From contig NZ_JACGWS010000021.1 in assembly GCF_014397005.1 (NCBI RefSeq), forward strand, positions 1 through 64,000: a DNA stretch of 64,000 bases. Direction: 5' to 3'. Shown in pieces: positions 28,581 to 36,861 of this stretch (its first letter is position 1; the number at the start of each line of letters is the position of its first letter). This stretch comes from Kordia aestuariivivens (GTDB lineage: Bacteria > Bacteroidota > Bacteroidia > Flavobacteriales > Flavobacteriaceae). The notes under the pieces were generated by a model that searched no databases, was not told the DNA's origin, and saw only the letters and a list, made by a program, of their open reading frames with translations. Both the position numbers and the translations under genes were made by a program.

Positions 28581-29537
28581 TTACTTTGAAAAGAATGAAT
28601 CTACAAACTCGTATTTATTGAATACTTGTAAATCTTCGATTCCTTCTCCTACTCCAATGTATTTTACAGGAATTTTGAATTGATCAGAGATTCCGATCAC
28701 AACACCGCCTTTTGCAGTTCCATCTAATTTTGTAACCGCTAATGAAGTTACTTCCGTTGCCGCTGTAAACTGTTTTGCTTGCTCAAAAGCGTTTTGCCCA
28801 GTAGATCCATCTAAAACTAATAATACATCGTGTGGTGCGTCGTCAATTACTTTTTGCATTACTTTTTTGACTTTCGTCAATTCCTTCATCAAGTTTACTT
28901 TGTTGTGCAATCTTCCTGCAGTATCAATAATGATAACATCGGCATCTTGCGCAACTCCTGATTTTAGGGTGTCAAACGCAACAGAAGCTGGATCACTTCC
29001 CATACTTTGCTTTACTAACGGAACATCGACTCTATCTGCCCAAACTTGTAATTGATCAATGGCTGCAGCTCTGAAGGTATCCGCAGCTCCTAAAACCACT
29101 TTGAGTCCTTGCCTGTTAAATTGGTATGCAAGTTTTCCGATCGTAGTTGTTTTTCCAACACCATTTACACCAACTACCATTAATACATACGGTTTTTTGT
29201 CCGTTGGAATGGTATATTCTGTTTCTTCACCAGAATTTGTTTCGGATAATAATCCTGCAATTTCTTCTCGAAGAATTTTGTTGAGTTCGTCTGTTCCTAA
29301 GTATTTGTCTTTGGCAACTCTTGCTTCTATTCTATCAATAATTTTCAAGGTTGTATCAACGCCAACATCACTGCTAACTAAAACTTCTTCTAAATTATCT
29401 AAAACCTCATCATCAACCTTGCTTTTTCCGGCAACTGCCTTCGTTAGTTTAGATAGAAAACTTGATTTGGATTTCTCTAAACCTTTATCGAGTGTTTCTT
29501 TTTTTTCTGATGAAAATATTCTCTTAAAAAAACTCAT
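28581..29537 (-). CDS. ftsY: Signal recognition particle receptor FtsY
   Basis: SRP receptor GTPase that delivers ribosome-nascent-chain complexes to the SecYEG/YidC membrane machinery. NG-domain motifs: G1 GVNGVGKTTTIGKLA (about 120-134), GAADTFRAAAIDQL, IIDTAGRLHNK, VTKLDGTAKGG, and the closing VGEGIEDLQVFNKYEFVDSFF. The length of 318 lacks a long acidic A domain, as usual for Bacteroidota. Lies downstream of the ribosomal-protein genes after a terminator. Confidence 0.97.
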   Translation of the reverse strand: MSFFKRIFSSEKKETLDKGLEKSKSSFLSKLTKAVAGKSKVDDEVLDNLEEVLVSSDVGVDTTLKIIDRIEARVAKDKYLGTDELNKILREEIAGLLSETNSGEETEYTIPTDKKPYVLMVVGVNGVGKTTTIGKLAYQFNRQGLKVVLGAADTFRAAAIDQLQVWADRVDVPLVKQSMGSDPASVAFDTLKSGVAQDADVIIIDTAGRLHNKVNLMKELTKVKKVMQKVIDDAPHDVLLVLDGSTGQNAFEQAKQFTAATEVTSLAVTKLDGTAKGGVVIGISDQFKIPVKYIGVGEGIEDLQVFNKYEFVDSFFSK

Positions 29538-29714
29538 AATTTGTCGTACTATTTTTAATGCGATTACAATCTTATTGATTGTACAAACTGCAAAACAAGA
29601 TACTTAAAATTACTGTATGTTTTGCATTACTATTTTATACACTTGACAAGTCAATTACCTTGCCTGATTTACAAACATGAAAAACTGTCACCTTTTTGGT
29701 TCATGTATAAAAAC

Positions 29715-29746
29715 AAAAAGCTACTCTCTTTCGAAAGTAGCTTTTT
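29715..29746 (-). terminator. Terminator of the rpmB-rpmG-DUF4295 operon
   Basis: AAAAAGCTACT (29715-29725) pairs perfectly with AGTAGCTTTTT (29736-29746), 10-nt loop, T-rich tail on the minus strand, 22 bases past the DUF4295 stop. Confidence 0.85.
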
Positions 29747-29768
29747 TAGTATCGTGTAAAACGTATAC

Positions 29769-29918
29769 TTAGTTTTTTAACCAATCGTTTACCTTTTCTG
29801 GTGTCATGATTGATTCAACAAAAGTGTATGCTCCAGATTTTGGAGATTTTACCATTTTAATTGCTTTTGTTAGTCTCTTTGATCCTGTTTGTAAGGATGC
29901 TACTGATTTCTTTGCCAT
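29769..29918 (-). CDS. DUF4295 small basic protein, 49 aa
   Basis: MAKKSVASLQTGSKRLTKAI is the DUF4295 signature, a basic 49-residue protein specific to Bacteroidota and normally encoded directly after rpmB and rpmG, as here (6 bases after rpmG). Probably a ribosome-associated protein; the family has been seen as an extra small ribosomal protein in Bacteroidota structures to my knowledge, but I would not state that as certain. Confidence 0.9.
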   Translation of the reverse strand: MAKKSVASLQTGSKRLTKAIKMVKSPKSGAYTFVESIMTPEKVNDWLKN

Positions 29919-29924
29919 GACTTA

Positions 29925-30107
29925 TTATTTTATTTCTTTGTGAACAGTCATTTTCTTTAAGATTGGATTGAATTTCTTAATCTCTAATCTGTCCGGAGTG
30001 TTTTTCTTATTCTTTGTTGTGATATAACGTGAAGTTCCTGGTTTCCCTGAAGCTTTATGTTCTGTACATTCTAATATCACTTGAACTCTATTTCCTTTCT
30101 TCGCCAT
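29925..30107 (-). CDS. rpmG: 50S ribosomal protein bL33
   Basis: 60-residue bL33: [18 protein letters not shown] start, [20 protein letters not shown] middle and the [10 protein letters not shown] end are characteristic. Only one Cys is present, so this is the zinc-free type. Third-to-last gene of the rpmB operon, 31 bases after rpmB. Confidence 0.97.
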   Translation of the reverse strand: MAKKGNRVQVILECTEHKASGKPGTSRYITTKNKKNTPDRLEIKKFNPILKKMTVHKEIK

Positions 30108-30138
30108 TACTTTGGTATTTATACTTTATGACTGTATA

Positions 30139-30375
30139 TTACTTAATGAAACCATTTGCTCTTGCTTCTTTAAGCACTGCAGAGATTCCTTTTTTATTAA
30201 TTGTTTTTAGTGCTGAAGTAGAAACTTTTAGAGTTACCCACTTATCTTCTTCAGGTATGTAAAAACGCTTTTTTGTAAGATTCGCATTAAATTTGCGCTT
30301 TGTCTTATTCATTGCGTGGGAAACGTTATTCCCTACCATTGCTTTCTTACCTGTTAATTCACAAATTCTAGACAT
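30139..30375 (-). CDS. rpmB: 50S ribosomal protein bL28
   Basis: 78-residue bL28: MSRICELTGKKAMVGNNVSH start, NKTKRKFNANL and the conserved KKRFYIPEE and LKVSTSALKTINKKG parts. Single Cys at residue 5, so no zinc ribbon. Heads the operon with a good promoter at 30412-30442. Confidence 0.97.
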   Translation of the reverse strand: MSRICELTGKKAMVGNNVSHAMNKTKRKFNANLTKKRFYIPEEDKWVTLKVSTSALKTINKKGISAVLKEARANGFIK

Positions 30376-30411
30376 CTGTACTAAACTTTTAAGTTATTCA
30401 AAAACGAGGTG

Positions 30412-30442
30412 CAAATTTACGTTTTTTTATTTTCTCAGCAAA
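30412..30442 (-). promoter_or_regulatory. Consensus Bacteroidota promoter of rpmB
   Basis: On the minus strand TTTG (30439-30442), 19 bases, TAAATTTG (30412-30419): an exact match to TTTG-N19-TAnnTTTG. It sits between the cinA stop (30446) and rpmB, with a predicted 5' leader of about 33 bases, so the ribosomal genes have their own promoter. Confidence 0.75.
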
Positions 30443-30445
30443 TAT

Positions 30446-31702
30446 TTATTTACTGTTTTTTAATATTTCTTCAAGCAACATTTGAAAAGCTTTCGTAACT
30501 GCCTTGTTTACTACCTTTTCCCTCGGCTGTCCAAAATTAAATTCTTGCGAAATGATTCCACTAGGAGTCGCTATTCCAATAAATACGGTGCCAACTTCTG
30601 CATCTGAGTTTCCTTTGCTGGGTCCGGCATTTCCTGTGGTTGCAATTGCATAATCTGCATGATAGATTTTTTGCGCGCCTTTTGCCATCGCTTCTACTAC
30701 TTCAGCACTTACGACCGAGTGTTGTTTTATTAACGCTTCTGGAACACCTAAGAGATCAATTTTAGATTGTACCGCATACGTTACTGCACTTCCATTAAAG
30801 AAAGCTGAAACGCCAGACTCTTGCGTTATTTGCGCGGCAACGCGTCCGCCAGTACAACTTTCGGCAGCAGCCAACTTTTGACCTTTGGCAACTAATAATT
30901 CTCCTATTTGTGTAATGATGCTACTTTTACCTTCAATTCCTTGAATGATATCTCCAATGATTGGGTAGAGCTTTTGCGCGTATTCATCAACAGCATTTAT
31001 AATTTGCGCTTTGTCTTTTCCTTTTCCAGTAAGGCGCAAACGCACTTTACCAAAATTGGGCAGATAGGCAAGTTTTACATTTTCTGGAAGATTATTTTCC
31101 CAATCTTCAATTTTCATTGCAATACTACTTTCGCCCATTCCATAGGTTAAAATAGTTTTGTGATATATAAATGGCCTTTCAAATTCTTCTTGCAGTTTTG
31201 GAATGATCTGATTGGTCATTAATCCACGCATTTCATAAGGAACGCCTGGCATGGAAACAAAAACCGTATTGTCTTTCTCTAACCACATTCCTGGCGCAGT
31301 TCCGTATTGATTCATCAAAATTTGCGCTTTGGAAGGCACTAATGCCTGATCGCGATTCATATTCGAGATGATGGAAGATGTAATGTATTTGGCGAATAAT
31401 TCTTCAATATGCGCTAATACCGCATCATTTTTAATTAATTCATCCTGAAAATACTCACACAAGGTATGTTTGGTAATATCGTCTTTTGTTGGACCCAATC
31501 CGCCTGTGATCAATACAACATCTGCTTTTGCTTTGGCAGCTTCTAGGGCTTCTAAAATGTGTTGCTTATCATCTTGGATTGACGTAATTTGATGTACAGA
31601 AACACCTATTTCATTGAGTGCTTTTGAGATAAATACTGAATTTGTATCTACTATTTGTCCGATGAGAATTTCATCGCCAATGGTAATTATTTCTGCAATC
31701 AT
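30446..31702 (-). CDS. cinA: CinA: competence/damage-inducible protein A, NMN amidohydrolase
   Basis: 418-residue two-domain CinA. The N-terminal MoCF-like domain (about 1-170; IITIGDEILIGQIVDTN, VLITGGLGPTKDDIT) is an ADP-ribose pyrophosphatase type, and the C-terminal domain (about 255-415; AAAESCTGGRVAAQITQ, TTGNAGPSKG) is the PncC nicotinamide mononucleotide amidohydrolase, for pyridine nucleotide recycling. It starts 6 bases after the Hpt gene, so the two are co-transcribed. Confidence 0.95.
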   Translation of the reverse strand: MIAEIITIGDEILIGQIVDTNSVFISKALNEIGVSVHQITSIQDDKQHILEALEAAKAKADVVLITGGLGPTKDDITKHTLCEYFQDELIKNDAVLAHIEELFAKYITSSIISNMNRDQALVPSKAQILMNQYGTAPGMWLEKDNTVFVSMPGVPYEMRGLMTNQIIPKLQEEFERPFIYHKTILTYGMGESSIAMKIEDWENNLPENVKLAYLPNFGKVRLRLTGKGKDKAQIINAVDEYAQKLYPIIGDIIQGIEGKSSIITQIGELLVAKGQKLAAAESCTGGRVAAQITQESGVSAFFNGSAVTYAVQSKIDLLGVPEALIKQHSVVSAEVVEAMAKGAQKIYHADYAIATTGNAGPSKGNSDAEVGTVFIGIATPSGIISQEFNFGQPREKVVNKAVTKAFQMLLEEILKNSK

Positions 31703-31708
31703 GCTTTA

Positions 31709-32047
31709 TTATAAGTTGAATTCTTTTTTCAATTCATTAATGTTTGAATTGATTTTTGCAAGTATGCTGTCAAAAGCCGTCGCAATATCTGATATATTCG
31801 TTTCTGCTTTTGACCAACTCAATATTTGAAGATTGATATCATACGATTCTTGCATGCCCAATAAGTCTAAATTAGGCTTTATTTTATGACTCACCTGATA
31901 TATTTCTTTGTAATTCTCTGATTTTACTTCGTGTTCAAATTTTACAAGATCTTCTGGAATTTCTTCTATAAAAGCCACTACTACAGCTTCAATGAAGTCG
32001 GTATCTCCATCAGATATTGCATTTATTTTTTCTAAATTATAACCCAT
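31709..32047 (-). CDS. Hpt (histidine phosphotransfer) domain protein
   Basis: 112-residue free-standing Hpt protein: a four-helix bundle with the phospho-accepting His in QVSHKIKPNLDLLGM (about residue 53; consensus H-x-[IL]-K-x-x-x-x-x-L-G). It should pass phosphate between a hybrid kinase and a response regulator, neither of which is in the window. Between FAH (3 bases before) and cinA (6 bases after). Confidence 0.9.
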   Translation of the reverse strand: MGYNLEKINAISDGDTDFIEAVVVAFIEEIPEDLVKFEHEVKSENYKEIYQVSHKIKPNLDLLGMQESYDINLQILSWSKAETNISDIATAFDSILAKINSNINELKKEFNL

Positions 32048-32050
32048 TTT

Positions 32051-32662
32051 TTATTTTACTAGTATTGAAAATAATTCTTGTCCTTCTAAATATCCTGTCA
32101 ATCGATCGTCAGTATGCACTTTGCTAACACCTGCAGGCGTACCCGTAAATATAATGTCTCCTATTTTTAAGGTGAAATACTGTGACACATACGCAATCAA
32201 CTCATCAATTTTCCAAAGCATTTGTTTGGTATTTCCTTGTTGAACGATTTCTTTATTTTTTTCTAATTTAAAGTTGATATCGTTCAAATCGGCAAATTGA
32301 TCTTTTGAAATCCATTTTCCAACGACTGCCGAACCGTCAAAAGCTTTTGCTTTTTCCCACGGCAATCCTTTTTCTTTTAATTTCGATTGTAAATCGCGCG
32401 CTGTGAAATCAATCCCTACACTAATTTCATTATAATATTTGTGCGCAAACTTCTGATCAATATATTTTCCCAATTTATTAATTTTTACCAAGACTTCCAC
32501 CTCATGATGGATTTCTTTTGAAAAATCGGGAATAAAAAACGGTTGCTTCTTTAAAAGAATCGACGTATCCGATTTCATAAAAATTACTGGATCCGTTGGT
32601 TTTTCGTTTTCAAGCTCTGCAATATGTTCTGTGTAGTTTCGTCCGATGCAAATAATTTTCAT
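32051..32662 (-). CDS. Fumarylacetoacetate hydrolase family protein
   Basis: 203-residue single-domain FAH enzyme (acylpyruvate hydrolase / oxaloacetate decarboxylase type, YcgM-like). Metal ligands are seen in HHEVEVLVKINK (H-x-E-x-E, about 50-55) and the Asp in VGIDFTARDLQ (about 82); GDIIFTGTPAGVSKV is the C-terminal signature. Start MKIICIGRNYTEHIAEL is the usual beginning. The substrate is not resolvable from sequence. Confidence 0.93.
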   Translation of the reverse strand: MKIICIGRNYTEHIAELENEKPTDPVIFMKSDTSILLKKQPFFIPDFSKEIHHEVEVLVKINKLGKYIDQKFAHKYYNEISVGIDFTARDLQSKLKEKGLPWEKAKAFDGSAVVGKWISKDQFADLNDINFKLEKNKEIVQQGNTKQMLWKIDELIAYVSQYFTLKIGDIIFTGTPAGVSKVHTDDRLTGYLEGQELFSILVK

Positions 32663-32676
32663 AGTCTGTCTTCTAC

Positions 32677-33618
32677 TTAATTTGTTAGTTTTAATTTGAA
32701 AGCTGGCGCGACAACTTCACTTTCTTTAAAATCTGTTAGCGGCATTTTTAGTTTTCGCACTTTTCGCCAGCCATCAACAGTCATATAATAAGAAAACGAT
32801 TCGCCTTCTTCTTCAACAATTCCTTTAAAGATTGGTGCGTATCGTTTTTGTTTGATATTTTTAACTTTCATTGTATCGTTTACTTTGAGATGAATAATTT
32901 CTTCAAAAGCATTTTCTTCAATGAATAAATGTTCTACTACGATAAAAAAACCTTCGCGTGGAACTTCAATTCCATTAGCGGGCATTTTTACTTTTGTCTT
33001 TGCTTGCTTGTAACTTACCTCAACAATAAAAGGATCTACCAAATCATCTTTGGGCATTTTGTCTTCTGTGGAAGAAACTACTCGCAATCGAAATTTCGCG
33101 TTGTGCCTTCCTTCTTTATAGAAAAATACAGAAACTTCTTTGAGATAGTTTTCAACTCCTAATGTTTCATTGAACGGATAGTAACGTGCAAACATTGACG
33201 GATATGCGCCTCCGCTAAAATTTCCTAAACCAATACTCCGCTTTCCGCGAAACGAATTGATGCGTATTAATTCTTTTTTTTCTGAGTTCGATACATGTAC
33301 TGTATTCAAAAACTCAATAGATGGTTGCATGTAAATCACAACGCCTTTTCCGCGTCGGATTTCAATTTTTTTATCTTCAAAACCAACACAGGTTATTTTG
33401 AGTATTTTCCCTAACCATTCCTCTGGAACTGTAAATTCAAATTTACCGTTGCTGTCCGCTGTTGTTCCTCTTTTTTCAGATGGAATAATTAAATGCGCAT
33501 ACGCAATCGGTTCGTTTGTATCTTTATTTACAATCGTTCCCGAGATGTTTTTTTGTGCTTGTACAAAGCATAAATTTAAAAATGTAATGAGTACAATGGT
33601 AGCGTTTCTCATAATCAT
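32677..33618 (-). CDS. Secreted protein with carboxypeptidase-like regulatory domain
   Basis: 313-residue exported protein: signal MIMRNATIVLITFLNLCFVQAQ; a carboxypeptidase-like regulatory (CarboxypepD_reg-like) domain at about 23-100 (KNISGTIVNKDTNEPIAYAH), then a beta-rich region that I do not recognise (about 110-313). Such domains are typical of Bacteroidota surface and receptor proteins. Lies between the exonuclease and FAH genes, separated by 9 and 14 bases. Confidence 0.85.
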   Translation of the reverse strand: MIMRNATIVLITFLNLCFVQAQKNISGTIVNKDTNEPIAYAHLIIPSEKRGTTADSNGKFEFTVPEEWLGKILKITCVGFEDKKIEIRRGKGVVIYMQPSIEFLNTVHVSNSEKKELIRINSFRGKRSIGLGNFSGGAYPSMFARYYPFNETLGVENYLKEVSVFFYKEGRHNAKFRLRVVSSTEDKMPKDDLVDPFIVEVSYKQAKTKVKMPANGIEVPREGFFIVVEHLFIEENAFEEIIHLKVNDTMKVKNIKQKRYAPIFKGIVEEEGESFSYYMTVDGWRKVRKLKMPLTDFKESEVVAPAFKLKLTN

Positions 33619-33627
33619 TTTTAGTGA

Positions 33628-34401
33628 TTAAAATTTTGTGTTTAGTTTTCTTAGTTTGATTGCTGTGAGTACTTTTTTCGTGTAGCGCGGAAAGTTTGCG
33701 TTTAAAATCCAACCAAAATAACCTGGTTCTTCATCTAAAACGGATAGTACTTTTTTGCCTTTGTGTTTTCCAAACGAAAAGATTTCTTCATCATCTTTAT
33801 CAAATATGATGAATCCTGCAAAATCTGCCATTTTTTTACGAGTCGTAAATTCACTTAGCTTTCGCATGTCATTTTCTAATTCTTCGTAGCGATCTAATTG
33901 CGATTTTAAGACTTCATACGTTGCATTTGTATCTACTTCAGCTCCGTGTGCACCTTCGAGTTCTTTTCCACAGTAAAATTTGTACGCTGCTGATAATGTA
34001 CGTTGTTCCATTTTGTGGAAAATTGTTTGTACATCGACAGAAACTCTATTTTTCATGTCAAAGTCAATGTCTGCACGCAGCAATTCTTCTGCTAATAATG
34101 GAATGTCAAATCGGTCAGAATTGTAGCCTGCCAAATCACTATCTTTCACCATATTATAAATCTCCTTGGAAAGTTCCTTGAATGTTGGTTCGTTTGCAAC
34201 TTTATCATCGGTAATTCCGTGAATTTCAGAAACATGCGGAGGAATTGGCATTTCAGGGTTTACCAACCACGTTTTGCTCTCTTTATTTCCGTTAGGATAT
34301 ACTTTGAGTATCGCAATTTCTACAATTCTATCCTTAGCTACATCAATTCCAGTTGTTTCCAAATCAAAGAAGCAGATAGGATTTTTTAGTTTTAATTCCA
34401 T
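33628..34401 (-). CDS. DnaQ-like 3'-5' exonuclease with DUF3820-like C-terminal module
   Basis: 257-residue DEDDh exonuclease. Exo I FFDLETTGIDV (Asp/Glu, about 12-14), Exo II GYNSDRFDIPLL (Asp, about 97), Exo III HGAEVDTNATYEV (His and Asp, about 150-155). After about residue 195 the sequence FSFGKHKGKKVLSVLDEEPG repeats the FGK-x-KG hairpin of DUF3820, so this is a fusion of exonuclease and DUF3820-like module. Family members are called polymerase III epsilon-like; without a PolC domain a repair or RNA-processing role is plausible. Head gene of the operon running down to cinA. Confidence 0.93.
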   Translation of the reverse strand: MELKLKNPICFFDLETTGIDVAKDRIVEIAILKVYPNGNKESKTWLVNPEMPIPPHVSEIHGITDDKVANEPTFKELSKEIYNMVKDSDLAGYNSDRFDIPLLAEELLRADIDFDMKNRVSVDVQTIFHKMEQRTLSAAYKFYCGKELEGAHGAEVDTNATYEVLKSQLDRYEELENDMRKLSEFTTRKKMADFAGFIIFDKDDEEIFSFGKHKGKKVLSVLDEEPGYFGWILNANFPRYTKKVLTAIKLRKLNTKF

Positions 34402-34502
34402 TGTTTTATTTAAAAGAGTAAATTTACCATTATTACAGGGTAAATAAAATTATTTTGTGGTATAATAATTGATTTTGATGTATTATTAACAATAATAGAA
34501 AA

Positions 34503-35135
34503 ATGACCATGTTGAAGTCTATTTTAACTTCTTTTTTATGCTGTTTTTTTTGGATTTTTTCTACGAATGCACAAACAGAAGCTATTGAGATTGTAGAGGT
34601 TAAAGGCAAGAAAAAGATCCTATTTTATGCCATTAATCACACAGAAATTTTAAAAGAAGTGTTTTTTAAGGTAGATGGAAAAGGCTTTCGGAAAAGCAGT
34701 TATCGCCCTGTAATTAAGAAAGTTCCTGCGAATACCAAAGTTTTATTGATCACATTAATTCCACTAAAAAACGCGACGCCAGAATACACTTATTTTTCTT
34801 CGCATGACGATAAATTACAAGAGCTAAGCCTAGAAACCAGTGTAAAAAACTGGAAAACACTCGATACTTTAATTGATAAAGGCGAAACCATCATTTTCAC
34901 GAAAGATAAATGCACAAAATGCGAAAAATTAATTGGAATGCTCAAAGCAAACCGAATTCCGCATAAAGCATTTAATATTTCTGAAAACGAACGTTATAAG
35001 CAGTTTTTCTGGAATACTATTTCCAAAATGAAACGCCAAGATGTAATCATTTCTTCCATTCCAATTGCGATTGTAAAAGGCGAACTTCATGAAGGTTTAG
35101 ATTTGATTTCTTTTGTGGAGTCTTTGAAAAAGTAG
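34503..35135 (+). CDS. Secreted glutaredoxin-like protein
   Basis: 210 residues with a signal peptide (MTMLKSILTSFLCCFFWIFSTNAQ). An N-terminal beta-rich half (about 25-115) precedes a glutaredoxin-like half: ETIIFTKDKCTKCEKLIGML (CxxC, about 139-142) followed by the KANRIPHKAFNIS turn and a possible cis-Pro (SSIPIAIV). The protein would act in the periplasm, unusual for a glutaredoxin, perhaps as a thiol-disulfide exchanger. The N-terminal half is not recognised. ATG at 34503 has a second ATG at 34509. Confidence 0.8.
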   Translation: MTMLKSILTSFLCCFFWIFSTNAQTEAIEIVEVKGKKKILFYAINHTEILKEVFFKVDGKGFRKSSYRPVIKKVPANTKVLLITLIPLKNATPEYTYFSSHDDKLQELSLETSVKNWKTLDTLIDKGETIIFTKDKCTKCEKLIGMLKANRIPHKAFNISENERYKQFFWNTISKMKRQDVIISSIPIAIVKGELHEGLDLISFVESLKK

Positions 35136-35136
35136 A

Positions 35137-35292
35137 GCGCTTTGCTTTTAGACCGCTTCGCTGTTAGATGTTAGAGCGCTTCGCTTTTAGACTTGTTCCC
35201 GCGTAGGCGGGAATCTCTTGGATCGTGCTGATGCACTTTTGGATTGCTTCGCTTTTAGATTGCGCAGACGCGCCTTTGGATCGCTTCGCTTG
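35137..35292. repeat. Degenerate tandem repeats of the CGCTTCGCT family
   Basis: Repeating GC-rich units related to those at 17114-17162 (CGCTTCGCTGTTAGATG at 35154-35170, more copies to 35292), interrupted by the palindrome TTCCCGC...GCGGGAA (35196-35213). The gap to 35440 holds these repeats plus a terminator and no gene. Confidence 0.75.
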
Positions 35293-35393
35293 TTTTTGTT
35301 GATTCGATATTTTTCACCAAACAAAGTCGAAATACAACACATATAAACTCATAAACCTTTAAACTTATAAACTACTCATCATAAACAAAAAAA

Positions 35394-35415
35394 AGAGCCT
35401 TCTTCCGAAAGCTCT
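35394..35415 (-). terminator. Terminator of the E2 gene
   Basis: AGAGC (35394-35398) pairs with GCTCT (35411-35415) with partial inner pairs; a run of eight T follows on the minus strand. Lies about 30 bases beyond the E2 stop. Confidence 0.65.
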
Positions 35416-35444
35416 CATTTGAAACATTATATATTGTATTTTTC

Positions 35445-36767
35445 TTAAATATCTCTATTGCTATCCCAAGCTTCTAAGTAGTCAGCAACTCGTTTTACAA
35501 ATTGTCCACCAAGTGCGCCATTGACAACTCTGTGATCGTACGAGTGTGATAAGAACATTTTGTAACGGATTCCGATGAAATCACCTTCTGGCGTTTCAAT
35601 CACCGCAGGCACTTTGCGAATGGCTCCTAAAGCTAAGATTCCAACTTGTGGCTGATTGATAATTGGTGTTCCCATGATACTTCCAAAGGTTCCTACATTT
35701 GTTACTGTATAGGTTCCACCTTGAATATCGTCTGGTTTTAGTTTGTTATTTCTTGCTCTGTCCGCTAAGTCGTTTACTGCTTTTGCCATACCAACCAAGT
35801 TCAGTTGATCTGCATTTTTAATCACCGGAACAATTAAGTTTCCATCCGCCAACGCTGCTGCCATTCCTAAGTTGATGTTTTTCCTTTTGATGATGTTGTC
35901 ACCATCAACAGCAATGTTCATCATTGGGAAATCTTTCAACGCTTTTGCAACCGCTTCCATAAAGATTGGTGTAAATGTAAGTTTTTCACCTTCGCGTTTT
36001 TCGAAGCTATCTTTCATTTTCTTACGCCAATTCCAAATCTTTGTAACATCAACTTCTATAAAACTTTGTACGTGTGCTGATGTTTGTACCGAAGCCACCA
36101 TGTGATGCGCAATGAGTTTCCCCATACGTGTCATTTCTATGATTTCATCGCCACCATTGGTGGAAACTGGAGTTGCTGGTGCTGCTTTTGGAGTTTCTTT
36201 CACAACTTTCGCCGCTTCTTGAACTGCTGCTTTTGGTGCAGCAACTTGTGGTTGTTGTGTTCCTTTATTTTTTATGTAGGCAAGAATGTCATTTTTCGTA
36301 ACTCTTTCGTCTTTTCCTGTTCCTGGAATAGTGTCTAACTCTTCAACTGAGATTCCTTCTTCTTTGGCAATGTTTTTTACTAATGGAGAATAGAATTTTT
36401 CAGAAGTTGAAAAGTCATTACTTACGGTTTCTTTTGCTGCTGTTACCGTATCGGCAACTGCTGCAACTGCTGTCGCTTCTGCTACTTTTACTGCTGGCGC
36501 TGGTGTTGCTTCTGCACTTCCTTCGCCTTCAGTTTCAATGATAGCAAGCGTTTGCCCAACTTTTACAACATCATCAACATTGAATAGTATTTCAACTAAA
36601 ACACCATCAACTTCACTTGGTAATTCAGAGTCTACCTTGTCCGTTGCGATTTCCAACACTGCTTCATCAGCTTCGATAGTTTCGCCAACTTCTTTGAGCC
36701 ATGATATAATTGTTGCTTCTGCAACACTTTCTCCCATTTGTGGAAGTTTTAGTTCAAATTTTGCCAT
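35445..36767 (-). CDS. 2-oxo acid dehydrogenase E2 (dihydrolipoamide acyltransferase)
   Basis: 440-residue acyltransferase core of a 2-oxo acid dehydrogenase complex. One lipoyl domain (about 2-76) with the lipoylated Lys in EIATDKVDSELP, a Pro/Ala-rich linker, a peripheral-subunit-binding domain (about 130-167), a second linker, and the catalytic domain (about 205-437) with SYDHRVVNGALGG carrying the catalytic His. The Asn in place of the common Asp of DHRVVDG occurs in related enzymes. Branched-chain 2-oxoacid or pyruvate are possible substrates. E1 and E3 genes are not in the window. Confidence 0.95.
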   Translation of the reverse strand: MAKFELKLPQMGESVAEATIISWLKEVGETIEADEAVLEIATDKVDSELPSEVDGVLVEILFNVDDVVKVGQTLAIIETEGEGSAEATPAPAVKVAEATAVAAVADTVTAAKETVSNDFSTSEKFYSPLVKNIAKEEGISVEELDTIPGTGKDERVTKNDILAYIKNKGTQQPQVAAPKAAVQEAAKVVKETPKAAPATPVSTNGGDEIIEMTRMGKLIAHHMVASVQTSAHVQSFIEVDVTKIWNWRKKMKDSFEKREGEKLTFTPIFMEAVAKALKDFPMMNIAVDGDNIIKRKNINLGMAAALADGNLIVPVIKNADQLNLVGMAKAVNDLADRARNNKLKPDDIQGGTYTVTNVGTFGSIMGTPIINQPQVGILALGAIRKVPAVIETPEGDFIGIRYKMFLSHSYDHRVVNGALGGQFVKRVADYLEAWDSNRDI

Positions 36768-36861
36768 ATCCTTAATCTAAAGATGTTATTTTATTTTATT
36801 TTGCGAAAATACTAAATAATATGATTTTTTATTGAATTATTTTCAATTTACTTCAACTTGC

